Part shown: piece by piece, positions 7,773-15,866 of the stretch
How the letters are laid out: the number at the start of each line of letters is the position of its first letter
Position numbering within the stretch: position 1 is the stretch's first letter
Source of the DNA: Carbonactinospora thermoautotrophica
GTDB lineage: Bacteria > Actinomycetota > Actinomycetes > Streptomycetales > Carbonactinosporaceae
Direction of reading: 5' to 3'
DNA: 64,000 nt
Assembly (NCBI RefSeq): GCF_001543895.1
Contig: NZ_JYIJ01000013.1
Span: 186,001 to 250,000, forward strand
Made by a program: the position numbers and the translations under genes
The notes under the pieces: model-generated
Told to the model about the DNA's origin: nothing
Database searches by the model: none
The model's input: the letters and a program-made list of their open reading frames with translations, nothing else

Positions 7773-9893
7773 TCAGTCGCGCGGCCGGCCCGTCTCGGTC
7801 GCCAGGATCGCGTTCAGGCCACCGGAGCGGGTGAGCTTCTGCCAGCGCAGCCGTACGCCCGTGAGTGCGGTGACGACCGACTGGATGAGAACCAGGTACA
7901 TGAGCTGGCGGTAGACGAACTGCTGCAGCGGCATGAGCCACAGCGTCCTGAGCGGCTCCCGGTCCAGCCGGAAGGCGTACGCGCCGGAGAGGAGCTGCAC
8001 GAGCAGCACCGCGAGCCAGGCGAGGAACGTCTTCAGCGGGTCGAGGAACAGCAGCCCGTACACCAGGAACACGTCAACCAGCGGGGCGAGCAGCGGGAGC
8101 AGCACCTGGAACAGCGCCAGGCTGAGCAGCCCGAACCAGCCGAAGCGCCCTGAGGGGCCGCCTTCGAACAGCGCGCGGCGGTGCTTCCACATCGACTGGA
8201 TCGTGCCGTAGCTCCACCGGTAGCGCTGCCGCCACAGCTGGCCGAGCGTAGCGGGGGTCTCCGTCCAGGCGCGCGCGGTCTCCTCGTAGACGACCCGCCA
8301 TCCGGCCCGGCAGATGGCCATGGTGAGGTCGGTATCCTCGGCGAGGGTGTCGTCGCTGACGCCACCCACCTGGAGCAGCGCCTGGCGACGGAAGGCGCCG
8401 ACCGCGCCGGGCACGGTGGGCATGCACCGCAGGATGTCGTACACGCGCCGGTCGATGTTGAACCCGATCACGTACTCGATGTGCTGCCACCGTCCGATCA
8501 GGCTCCTGCGGTTGGCGACCTTGGCGTTGCCGGCCACCGCCCCCACCTCGGGATCGGCGAACGGCTGGACCAGTCGTCGTATGGTGTCGCGCTCGAAGAC
8601 GGTGTCGCCGTCCATCATGACGATCAGGTCGTGGCGGGCGTGCATGATCCCGGTGTTGAGGGCTGACGGCTTGCCGCCGTTCGGCTTCCGGATCACCGTG
8701 ACGTTCGGGAGTCGTAGGCTCTCGACGATGTCGGCGGTGCCGTCTGTGGACCCGTCGTCGACGACGATCACCTCGACGGGGTGGTCGCTGGCCACCAGCG
8801 AGCGGACGGTGTCGGCGATGCACTCCTTTTCGTTGTAAGCGGGCACGATCACCGAGACCGGCTCGGTCACCGGCGGACCCCACGACCAGTCCCGTGACTT
8901 CCGCCGCCGGGCGTGCCGGCTGGCGAACGCCAGCATGAGCAGCAGCCGCGCCAGGATGAGCACACCCGTGACCAGCAGCGCCGCCGCGCAGACCGCGATG
9001 ACGAAGGTGGCGACGCGCACGGCCGTCACCAGTGTCACGCCGCGCCAGCGTTCGGCCGGGTCGGCCTCGGGATTGGCCGTGGGCTGGCGCAGCACCCCGG
9101 CCACCGTGCTGAACCGGTAGCCCTTCTTTCGCAGCTCGGGGATGAGCCGGTCCAGGGCGGCCACGGTCTGGGAGCGGTCACCGCCGGCGTCGTGCAGCAG
9201 GATGATCCCGCCCACGCCGCCCCTGGGTATCCCGTTGCGGACGATCGCGTCGACCCCGGGCCGCTGCCAGTCCTTGGTGTCGTGCGTGGTCAGCACGGTG
9301 AAGTAACCCAGCCGGCCGGTGTCCTGCACGACCGGCCAGGTGGCGTTGTTGAGCGCGCGCGACATCGAGGAGTAGGGGGGACGCACGAGGGAAGTGGTCA
9401 CGCCCGCGGCCCCCGCGATCGCCAACTGGCTCTCGGACAGCTCCAGCTGCCTGCGCCACCCGGCGGCGTACACCAGATCGGGGTGGGTGAAGGTGTGGAT
9501 GCCGATCTCCGCGCCGGATTCGCGCATCTCGCGGATGATCTCCGGGTACCGGGTCGCGAGAGAGCCGACGATGAAGAACGTCCCCGGTACGCGGTGCTTG
9601 CGCAGGACTCTCAAGACCTCCGGAGTCCACCTGGGGTCGGGGCCGTCGTCGAAGGTGAGGACGACCGTCTTGGGAGGCACCTGGTACGACCGCGCGGGCT
9701 GGTGCACGGTGTCGATGATCGGCCCGCCGTTCCGGATTTGGTCGGGCACATGGCTTGCGTCCACCGGAGGGGAAATGCGTTGGTCCAGGCCGATCTCCGA
9801 GTGCACCAACCCGTTCACGAGCAGGAAGCACCAGAAGACGACAAACGCGATGATTGCCACTACCCACTTCGGTCGCGGCACGGCCCTACGCAC
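7773..9893 (-). CDS. Polysaccharide deacetylase fused to a family 2 glycosyltransferase (MatB-like)
   Basis: 706 residues, GTG start. Order: N-terminal membrane helix (about 10-30); NodB deacetylase domain (about 70-260) with VVLTFDDGPD (catalytic Asp and metal Asp) and HTFTHPDL (metal His pair); a membrane helix (about 290-320); GT2 domain (about 345-600) with VIVPAYNEKE, VIVVDDGSTDGT, MMDGDTVF, EDTD and QRYRW, the processive synthase signature; then C-terminal membrane helices. This architecture matches MatB of Streptomyces, which takes part in making a poly-N-acetylglucosamine-like surface polymer. It is likely to polymerise and partly deacetylate an extracellular glycan. A membrane-anchored Pro/Ser/Thr-rich gene lies 60 bp upstream, probably in one operon. 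Confidence 0.88.
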   Translation of the reverse strand: MRRAVPRPKWVVAIIAFVVFWCFLLVNGLVHSEIGLDQRISPPVDASHVPDQIRNGGPIIDTVHQPARSYQVPPKTVVLTFDDGPDPRWTPEVLRVLRKHRVPGTFFIVGSLATRYPEIIREMRESGAEIGIHTFTHPDLVYAAGWRRQLELSESQLAIAGAAGVTTSLVRPPYSSMSRALNNATWPVVQDTGRLGYFTVLTTHDTKDWQRPGVDAIVRNGIPRGGVGGIILLHDAGGDRSQTVAALDRLIPELRKKGYRFSTVAGVLRQPTANPEADPAERWRGVTLVTAVRVATFVIAVCAAALLVTGVLILARLLLMLAFASRHARRRKSRDWSWGPPVTEPVSVIVPAYNEKECIADTVRSLVASDHPVEVIVVDDGSTDGTADIVESLRLPNVTVIRKPNGGKPSALNTGIMHARHDLIVMMDGDTVFERDTIRRLVQPFADPEVGAVAGNAKVANRRSLIGRWQHIEYVIGFNIDRRVYDILRCMPTVPGAVGAFRRQALLQVGGVSDDTLAEDTDLTMAICRAGWRVVYEETARAWTETPATLGQLWRQRYRWSYGTIQSMWKHRRALFEGGPSGRFGWFGLLSLALFQVLLPLLAPLVDVFLVYGLLFLDPLKTFLAWLAVLLVQLLSGAYAFRLDREPLRTLWLMPLQQFVYRQLMYLVLIQSVVTALTGVRLRWQKLTRSGGLNAILATETGRPRD

Positions 9894-9953
9894 TGAAAAC
9901 CCCCGTACTAACGGTCGCTGGGGCGGGACGGCTGGTGGAGTCCAGCCTGGTCA

Positions 9954-10493
9954 TCACCCGTTCTGGTAACCGGAAGGCAGCGGCGATGCGGTCCCGTCAC
10001 CGCCGCTCGGCGTCGGCGACGGGGTGCCGGAGTGGTCACCGCCGCCACTCGGTGTCGGCGACGGGGTCCCGCCTTCCGACGGGGCCGTCGTGGGCGTCTC
10101 GGCGGACGCCGGGGAGGTCGTCGGGCTCGGACGGGCCGGGAACGGAGCCGTGGCGGGCGGAGCAACGGAAGGCACGGAGGCTGACGCGGACGGGTAGCCC
10201 GTGGGCGACCGGTGAGGTGTCGGGCTCTGCGTCCGGTTCACGCGGAGCACGCCGTTGAGGGTGGACTTCGGCTCCGGTGCGGCGGGTTCGGCCACCCGAT
10301 CCGGCACCCCGGGCAGGGACAGCAGCGTGCGCGGGTTGATCGGGCCGCCCATGAGGCTGATGCCGAGCATGCCCACGTACACCACGCCCACCGCGGCCCC
10401 GGCGTCCGCTAATCGCTGCGGCGCCCGAACGGCGACGCGACGTTTTCGGCGGCCCGGCCGCGACTGGCCGGGAGCGGACCGAGTAGCCTGCAC
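9954..10493 (-). CDS. Membrane-anchored Pro/Ser/Thr-rich protein
   Basis: 179 residues, GTG start. A basic N-terminus (SRPGRRKRRVAVR) precedes one hydrophobic segment (AGAAVGVVYVGMLGISLMGG, about 32-51). After it comes a long low-complexity tail rich in Pro, Ser, Thr and Gly that ends in two GTPSPTPSGG repeats (about 141-167). The layout suggests a single-pass protein with an extended, wall-spanning tail. It sits directly upstream of the MatB-like synthase in the same direction, so a role in scaffolding the glycan machine is possible. No enzymatic motif is present. The 110 bp upstream are AT-rich for this genome and probably hold the promoter. Confidence 0.6.
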   Translation of the reverse strand: MQATRSAPGQSRPGRRKRRVAVRAPQRLADAGAAVGVVYVGMLGISLMGGPINPRTLLSLPGVPDRVAEPAAPEPKSTLNGVLRVNRTQSPTPHRSPTGYPSASASVPSVAPPATAPFPARPSPTTSPASAETPTTAPSEGGTPSPTPSGGGDHSGTPSPTPSGGDGTASPLPSGYQNG

Positions 10494-10600
10494 AAAACAA
10501 CACTAAATTGAATTACACGGCGTGATCGGGTGTATCACGGCGATCAGTCGTAATAACGCCGGAATAGCCGGTAAATCGGATAATGCACATAATCCGGCGG

Positions 10601-10932
10601 TCACGCCTCGGATTTCGGCGACCGGCCGGGCCGGCCACGGTAGAGCACCCGCGTGGCGAGCGCCATGACGGCCAGGGGATCCAGAACGCCGCGAGCGCGT
10701 ACCGCCGCCACCGGCTGTGGAGGCAGGCCGCCGCCAGGACGCTCAGCGCCACCACCGCGGCCGGAACGGGGCGGCCGAACAAGCGGCTCCTGGTACCGGC
10801 GCCACGGGTTGGCCGCGCCCAGGGTGTCCGAGCAGCGCCGGGAACCCCAGCGCGCCGGCAGGGCTCCAAGACGGACGCTGGCGCCATGCTGCCGCAACGC
10901 GGCCAGCCGTCCGCGGTCGAACTGGCCAGGCG
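10601..10932 (-). pseudogene. Relic of a membrane protein, possibly the end of a glycosyltransferase
   Basis: The minus strand reads LPARWGSRRCSDTLGAANPW and RRYQEPLV in one frame, LFGRPVPAAVVALSVLAAAC and LHSRWRRYALAAF in a second, then DPLAVMALATRVLYRGRPGR in the first again up to a stop at 10601. Put together these give a C-terminal membrane segment like those that end GT2 synthases or related membrane enzymes. Two compensating shifts and no start indicate decay. The family call is weak. Confidence 0.35.
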
Positions 10933-11457
10933 TCAGGGCACCTGCCGTTCGGGCGCGTCCACCGCGTTCGCCTGTTCCTTGGGGACGACGCTGATCTGGC
11001 CGTTGGGCTCCATGTACACGGTCTCCACCTCCTGCAGGCTTTGCACGCCGCGCAGGCGCAGCTCGTACTCCAGCTCCTCCACGGTGAGCAGCTCGCGGCG
11101 CAGGTTGTGGTGGAGGATGCGGCCGTGGTCGTACAGCAGCAGGGGGCGCGGGTGGATGAGGCGCCGCGCCCAGGGCCAGTGGTAGGCCGCGAAGTCCATC
11201 GCGATCGACCAGAACACGATGGTGGCGACGAGGATCAGGCCGTCGCTCACACTGCGGTACTCGCCGGCCATGGCGTTCTGGGCGGCATCGGCCAGCAACA
11301 CCAGCACCAACAGGTTGGTGATGCTGGTCGCTCCGGTCTCGCGCTTGAAGGTGAACCGGAGCAGGAAGAAGATCGCCAGGTACACCACGGTGCCCCGGAC
11401 CACCATCTCCAGCGGGGACACCGTGAGCGTGAACAGCTCCCGCCACTCCACGTTCAT
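10933..11457 (-). CDS. YetF/DUF421 membrane protein
   Basis: 174 residues from the ATG at 11457 with GGAG ten bases upstream. Three membrane helices fill residues about 15-90 (VVRGTVVYLAIFFLLRF; GATSITNLLVLVLLADAAQN; GLILVATIVFWSIAMDFAAY). A cytoplasmic part follows, with HPRPLLLYDHGRILHHNLRR, LLTVEELEYELRLRGV and VETVYMEPNGQISVVPK, the DUF421 signature. It is shorter than Bacillus YetF, having one C-terminal domain. Function is unknown in the family. It lies downstream of the FUSC gene in the same direction with about 100 bp between. Confidence 0.85.
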   Translation of the reverse strand: MNVEWRELFTLTVSPLEMVVRGTVVYLAIFFLLRFTFKRETGATSITNLLVLVLLADAAQNAMAGEYRSVSDGLILVATIVFWSIAMDFAAYHWPWARRLIHPRPLLLYDHGRILHHNLRRELLTVEELEYELRLRGVQSLQEVETVYMEPNGQISVVPKEQANAVDAPERQVP

Positions 11458-11561
11458 GTCTTGACTCCTTCCCCACGGCCGACCAGGCCAACGGCGGGGC
11501 CGGATCCCACCGGAGGACCGGGCGCTGCTGCTCGCCCTGGGGCGGGTCTTCCTCGGCCGTT

Positions 11562-12779
11562 CTAAGCAACCGCCCGCGCCGGGATCGCCGCCCGGTGCGG
11601 CCCGATGTCCGGGTCCACCTCGTACAGCAGTCGCTGGCAGTCGTCGAGCAGCGCCCCGTGCACCTGCCACAGGTCGGGCGAGGGCGACTCCCGCAGCGCG
11701 GAGCTCAGCGCCTGCTGGAGCTGCTCGCCCTCGCGCAGCGCAGCGCGCAGGCCGGCCAGGTCCCGGGCGCTGCCCTGGCCTACCTGGAGCCGGCTGAACG
11801 CGTCGAACGCCCGGCTGACCACGCGCAACAGCTCGGGGAACGCCGTGGGCAGCCGGGTGTCCGCCCCCGGCAGCCCGCGCGCCCCGGCGGCCAGGTCCGC
11901 CAGCCCTCGGGCGATGCCGCGTACCTGGTGGCAGGCGTGGTCCAGGCAGGTGGCCGCCTCGGTGATCTGCCGCAGCCGCGCCTCGGTGTCGGGCCGGCGC
12001 AGGGTGAACCGCAGCGACTCCGCGGCCTGCTCGGCGGTCTCCTGGGTATCCCGCAACCCGCGCGCCACCTCCCGGGCGCGGCGCAACCAGTCGTGGGCCT
12101 GGTCGTATGTCCACTCGCCGCGTACCCCCTGGGCGATGTCGCCGATCAGCAGGGCCAGCTCGTCAGCGAGGTCGGCCAGCTCCTTGCCGGCGCGGTCGGT
12201 GTACCGGGGTGGCAGCACGAACACGTTGAGCGCCATGCCGACCGCCGCGCCGATCAGGGTGTCGACGAACCGGGCGAACCCGTACCCGCTGCCGAGCGCG
12301 AGCACGAGCAGCGCGGTGAGGGGGATCTGGACGTTCTGCGGCGGCAGCCTCAGCATCCGGGTCAGCACCAGCCCGGCGAAGATCAGCACGGCCAGGGTGG
12401 CCGCGTTGACGCCGAAGAGCCGGATGAAGGCGAACGCCGCGCCGAACCCGACCAGCACCGCGATGACCTGCTGCACGCCCCGGATGACGGTGCTGTACGC
12501 GGTGGCGGTCACCGTGAGCAGCACGCCCATGGGTGCTAGGACCGGCAGGTCGGCGCCCACCACCTCGGCCGCGAGCCACCAGGCGATGACGCAGCCGGCT
12601 GTGATCTTCAGCGTCTGGACGAACGCGTCCCGCTCGCGCTCCAGCCAGTGCCGCACCCCGTGTCGCCGCAGCTGGCTCAGCAGCCTGGTCACCTGGTCGC
12701 CGAGCGTCTGCAGGCCGGTGGGGCCGAGACCGGCCTGCTGGTGGCCGGGTTCATGGGTGCGCGCCATGGCCACCAGCAT
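11562..12779 (-). CDS. FUSC-family membrane protein (aromatic acid exporter type)
   Basis: 405 residues. The N-terminal half has about six membrane helices (TLKITAGCVIAWWLAAEVVG; LAPMGVLLTVTATAYSTVIR; QVIAVLVGFGAAFAFI; LAVLIFAGLVLTRML). The C-terminal half is a long helical cytoplasmic part (about 190-395). This is the half-size FUSC / ArAE layout linked to export of aromatic acids or similar compounds. GGAGG lies only 3 nt before the ATG at 12779 but 9 nt before an in-frame GTG two codons on, so that GTG may be the real start. The substrate is unknown. Confidence 0.75.
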   Translation of the reverse strand: MLVAMARTHEPGHQQAGLGPTGLQTLGDQVTRLLSQLRRHGVRHWLERERDAFVQTLKITAGCVIAWWLAAEVVGADLPVLAPMGVLLTVTATAYSTVIRGVQQVIAVLVGFGAAFAFIRLFGVNAATLAVLIFAGLVLTRMLRLPPQNVQIPLTALLVLALGSGYGFARFVDTLIGAAVGMALNVFVLPPRYTDRAGKELADLADELALLIGDIAQGVRGEWTYDQAHDWLRRAREVARGLRDTQETAEQAAESLRFTLRRPDTEARLRQITEAATCLDHACHQVRGIARGLADLAAGARGLPGADTRLPTAFPELLRVVSRAFDAFSRLQVGQGSARDLAGLRAALREGEQLQQALSSALRESPSPDLWQVHGALLDDCQRLLYEVDPDIGPHRAAIPARAVA

Positions 12780-12967
12780 GTACCTCCGGACCCGGCCGCG
12801 GCGCCGGCTTGTTCAGCCCCGCCGGTTACCGCGCAGCCGTCGCGCTTCGCCGACCCGCCCTGACGCCGGGAGACGGGAACGGCACCGTGGCTCACCTGGC
12901 GGTTCGTGGTCTCCCTGATGGCCGTCCTGGGCCTGTTCTCCCGGCCCCCAGGGGGATCGGGCCGGGG

Positions 12968-14338
12968 TCAGCGCGACGCCAGGAACGCCAGCAGGTCCTG
13001 GCGGGTGACGATGCCGCGCGGCTTGCCGTCCACCAGGACGACGGCGGCGTCGGCCTTCTCCAGCGCGGGCATGAGGCAGCTCAGCGGCTCGCCGGACCCG
13101 ACGACCGGGAGCGGCGGCGACATGTGCCGCTCCAGGGGGTCGTCGACGCGGGCGCGCTTCTGGTACAGCGCGTGCAGCAGGTCCCGCTCGACGATGGAAC
13201 CGACGACCTCGGCCGCCATGACCGGCGGCTCCTCCTTGATCACGGGCATCTGCGAGACCCCGTACTCGCGCAGGATCTCCACCGCCTCGCCCACGGTCTC
13301 GTGCGGGTGGACGTGCACCAGCTCGGGCAACGCGCCGCCCTTGTGCTCGAGCACGTCGCCGACGCGCGGCTCGTCCGACTCGGTGGCGAGGAACCCGTAG
13401 GCGGACATCCACTCGTCGTTGAAGATCTTGGACAGGTACCCGCGCCCGGAGTCGGGCAGCAGCACCACGACCACGTCGTCCGGTCCGCAGCGCTCGGCCA
13501 CGCGCAGCGCCGCGACCACCGCCATGCCGCAGGAGCCGCCGACCAGCAGGCCCTCCTCGCGGGCCAGTCGGCGGGTCATGAGAAAGGAGTCCTTGTCGGA
13601 GACGGCGATGACCTCGTCGCAGATCTCCCGGTCGTACGCCTGCGGCCAGAAGTCCTCGCCGACGCCCTCGACCAGGTACGGCCGGCCGGAGCCACCGGAG
13701 TACACCGAACCCTCCGGGTCGGCGCCGATGATCCGCACGCGGCCGTTGGAGACCTCCTTGAGGTACCTGCCGGTGCCGCTGATCGTGCCGCCGGTGCCGA
13801 TGCCGGCCACGAAGTGGGTGATCCGGCCTTCGGTCTGCTCCCACAGCTCGGGCCCGGTGGTCTCGTAGTGGGACCGCGGGTTGTTGGGGTTGGAGTACTG
13901 GTCGGGCTTCCAGGCGTTCGGGATCTCGCGGACCAGCCGGTCGGACACGTTGTAGTACGAATCGGGGTGCTCCGGCGCGACCGCGGTCGGGCAGACCACG
14001 ACCTCCGCCCCGTACGCCCGCAGCACGTTGATCTTGTCTTGGGAGACCTTGTCCGGGCAGACGAAGACGCAGCGGTAGCCCTTCTGCTGGGCGACCAGCG
14101 CGAGTCCGACCCCGGTGTTGCCGCTCGTCGGCTCTACAATGGTGCCGCCCGGCTTGAGCTGACCGGTCTGCTCCGCAGCCTCGATCATCCGCAGCGCGAT
14201 GCGGTCCTTGACCGAACCGCCCGGGTTGAAGTATTCGACCTTGGCGAGCACGAGCGGCTGCACCTGCTGGGCGACCCTGTTGAGGCGTACCAGCGGGGTG
14301 TTCCCGACCAGGTCGACGATCGACTCGTAGTACTGCAC
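12968..14338 (-). CDS. Cystathionine beta-synthase with CBS domains
   Basis: 456 residues, GTG start behind GGAGGAATCG. NPGGSVKDRIALRM holds the PLP lysine, SGNTGVGLA the substrate/phosphate loop, and GIGTGGTISGTG the PLP-phosphate glycine loop. The catalytic domain ends near 315 (LLPDSGRGYLSKIFNDEW). Two CBS motifs follow (VHPHETVGEAVEILREYGVS; PRGIVTRQDLLAFLASR), as in eukaryotic and actinobacterial CBS rather than cysteine synthase. It condenses serine (or O-acetylserine) with homocysteine in transsulfuration. A stand-alone unit; no cystathionine gamma-lyase is adjacent. Confidence 0.92.
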   Translation of the reverse strand: MQYYESIVDLVGNTPLVRLNRVAQQVQPLVLAKVEYFNPGGSVKDRIALRMIEAAEQTGQLKPGGTIVEPTSGNTGVGLALVAQQKGYRCVFVCPDKVSQDKINVLRAYGAEVVVCPTAVAPEHPDSYYNVSDRLVREIPNAWKPDQYSNPNNPRSHYETTGPELWEQTEGRITHFVAGIGTGGTISGTGRYLKEVSNGRVRIIGADPEGSVYSGGSGRPYLVEGVGEDFWPQAYDREICDEVIAVSDKDSFLMTRRLAREEGLLVGGSCGMAVVAALRVAERCGPDDVVVVLLPDSGRGYLSKIFNDEWMSAYGFLATESDEPRVGDVLEHKGGALPELVHVHPHETVGEAVEILREYGVSQMPVIKEEPPVMAAEVVGSIVERDLLHALYQKRARVDDPLERHMSPPLPVVGSGEPLSCLMPALEKADAAVVLVDGKPRGIVTRQDLLAFLASR

Positions 14339-14642
14339 CGATTCCTCCGGTTGACCGGCCCGGTTGCCATGTCACGGTGGGCCGGGGTGGTTCAAGCCTA
14401 CGGAACAACCGTGCTCGGTTAGTACGTCGAAGCAACCGGGGATCACCCTGATGCATCACCCTGATGCATCCTTATTCAATGGAGATGACGCATTTACGCC
14501 AGCTGCTCGTCCGGCCAGCGCCAGAACGGGAGAGCCGGAACCAGGAGATTGGGGGTGGTCGCATGTACAACCGGAATGAGCGAACCCGCTGGCGGCGCGC
14601 CGTTCCTCGCCTGTGCGTCCCCGCCCGCCGCGAGGTGATCCA
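14339..14642. other. Divergent intergenic region between CBS and SGNH genes
   Basis: About 300 bp with promoters presumably firing both ways. It includes a tandem 13-bp repeat followed by an AT-rich stretch near 14468-14495. No gene can be supported here. Confidence 0.5.
14442..14467. repeat. Tandem 13-bp repeat with internal palindrome
   Basis: ATCACCCTGATGC occurs twice head to tail (14442-14454, 14455-14467). The junction forms the perfect palindrome TGATGCATCA. It sits in the divergent promoter region and may bind a regulator. Confidence 0.5.
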
Positions 14643-15647
14643 GTGAGCCGCGCCCGGGCCGCCCGTCGCATCGTCAAGGCCGCGGCATACGGCGGCGGAG
14701 GTATCGGCGTGCTCACCGGCGCGTTCATCGGCCTGATCATGGCCGAGGCCAAGCTCGCGCGCATGGCCATCGGCACGCCGTTCGGCGACCCGCCGCGCGC
14801 GGACGGCGTGTACGGGGACCACTACCCCGGCGAGCCCATCAGCTTCGTGCTCATCGGTGACTCCTCCGCCGCCGGCCTCGGCGTGGAGCACCCGTACGAG
14901 ACGCCCGGCGGGCTGCTCGCCGGCGGGCTCGCGTCGCTCGCCGAGCGGCCGGTGCGGCTGACCAGCGTCGCCAAGGTCGGCGCCCAGTCGTACGACCTGG
15001 AGTGGCAGGTCGATCTGGCCCTGGAGGCCCGGCCCGACATCGCCGTCATCATGATCGGCGCCAACGACGTCACCCACCGGGTGCCGCCGAGCACGTCGGT
15101 GCGACTGCTCACCGAGGCAGTGCGCCGCCTGCGCGCGGCCAACTGCGAGGTCGTCGTCGGCACGTGTCCCGACCTGGGCACGATCGAGCCGATCGCCCAG
15201 CCGCTGCGCTGGATCGCCCGCCGCTGGAGCCGCCGCCTGGCCGCCGCGCAGACGATCGCCGTGGTCGAGAACGGCGGCCGTACCGTGTCCCTGGGCGACC
15301 TGCTCGGTCCGGAGTTCGAAGCCAACCCGCGGGAGATGTTCAGCTCCGACCGGTTCCACCCGTCCGCGGCCGGGTACGCGACCGCGGCGATGGCGATCCT
15401 GCCCACAATGGCCGCCGCGCTGGGGGTGTGGCCCGAGGACGAGCCACTGGACGCGCTGCGCGGCGAGGGCGTGCTGCCGGTGGCGTTCGCCGCGGTCGAG
15501 GCCGCCGAGTCGGCCGGTACCGAGGTGGTCGGCGCCACCACGACCGGCCGGGCCGAGGTGCGGCACCGCGACCAGAAGACCGTTCCGAAGCTGCGGGAGG
15601 CGGCCCGAGAGGGAGCTGCCGAGGTGGTGGTCGACTCCCCGCGCTGA
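14643..15647 (+). CDS. SGNH/GDSL hydrolase with N-terminal membrane anchor
   Basis: 334 residues from the GTG at 14643, which follows GAGGTGATCCA. Residues about 15-40 are a hydrophobic, Gly-rich segment (AAAYGGGGIGVLTGAFIGLI), so the enzyme is probably anchored with the catalytic domain outside. FVLIGDSSAAGLG is block I with the nucleophile Ser, MIGANDVTHRVP is the block III Asn, and SSDRFHPSAAGY carries the block V Asp/His pair. An esterase or lipase-like enzyme of unknown substrate. The last 70 residues are Ala/Glu-rich and look disordered. It is followed by two near-identical repeats flanking a large hairpin. Confidence 0.85.
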   Translation: MSRARAARRIVKAAAYGGGGIGVLTGAFIGLIMAEAKLARMAIGTPFGDPPRADGVYGDHYPGEPISFVLIGDSSAAGLGVEHPYETPGGLLAGGLASLAERPVRLTSVAKVGAQSYDLEWQVDLALEARPDIAVIMIGANDVTHRVPPSTSVRLLTEAVRRLRAANCEVVVGTCPDLGTIEPIAQPLRWIARRWSRRLAAAQTIAVVENGGRTVSLGDLLGPEFEANPREMFSSDRFHPSAAGYATAAMAILPTMAAALGVWPEDEPLDALRGEGVLPVAFAAVEAAESAGTEVVGATTTGRAEVRHRDQKTVPKLREAAREGAAEVVVDSPR

Positions 15648-15649
15648 CA

Positions 15650-15688
15650 CGACCGGCACCCGCGCGGGCACAGCAGCGAGCAATCGAA
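15650..15688. repeat. 39-bp direct repeat, copy 1
   Basis: Begins CGACCGGCACCCGCGCGGGC and ends GAGCAATCGAA. Repeated 80 bp further on with three mismatches. It lies immediately after the SGNH hydrolase stop. Confidence 0.75.
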
Positions 15689-15720
15689 CCTGGCTGCGCC
15701 CGCGCGCGGGCGCAGCCAGG
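15689..15720. terminator. 32-bp perfect palindrome, likely terminator
   Basis: CCTGGCTGCGCCCGCG and its exact complement form a 16-bp self-complementary arm pair with no spacer. Placed 42 bp after the SGNH hydrolase stop, between two copies of a 39-bp repeat. It is probably a hairpin terminator lacking a T run. Confidence 0.65.
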
Positions 15721-15729
15721 ACAAGACCC

Positions 15730-15768
15730 CGACCGACACCCGCGCGGGCGCAGCGGCGAGCAATCGAA
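15730..15768. repeat. 39-bp direct repeat, copy 2
   Basis: Second copy (CGACCGACACCCGCGCGGGC ... GAGCAATCGAA), differing from copy 1 at three positions. The pair brackets the palindrome. Confidence 0.75.
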
Positions 15769-15803
15769 TACCCCGGTTCCGGAGGCCGGCTGCCCAGCGT
15801 AGA

Positions 15804-15817
15804 TTACCCTTCGGTAA
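15804..15817. promoter_or_regulatory. Inverted repeat in the thiolase promoter
   Basis: TTACC-CTTC-GGTAA, about 50 bp before the thiolase start and next to an AT-rich stretch (CTTGATTTCATTTC). Could be a repressor site controlling the fatty-acid gene. Position and symmetry only. Confidence 0.35.
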
Positions 15818-15866
15818 CTTGATTTCATTTCACACCGAGTCCCGTACGACAAGGGAGGCCGGCCCC

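Noticed and set aside
12809..14422. 537-codon plus-strand frame
   Set aside because: Antisense to cystathionine beta-synthase, whose motifs are complete; the product is low-complexity His/Arg/Gly/Ala-rich.
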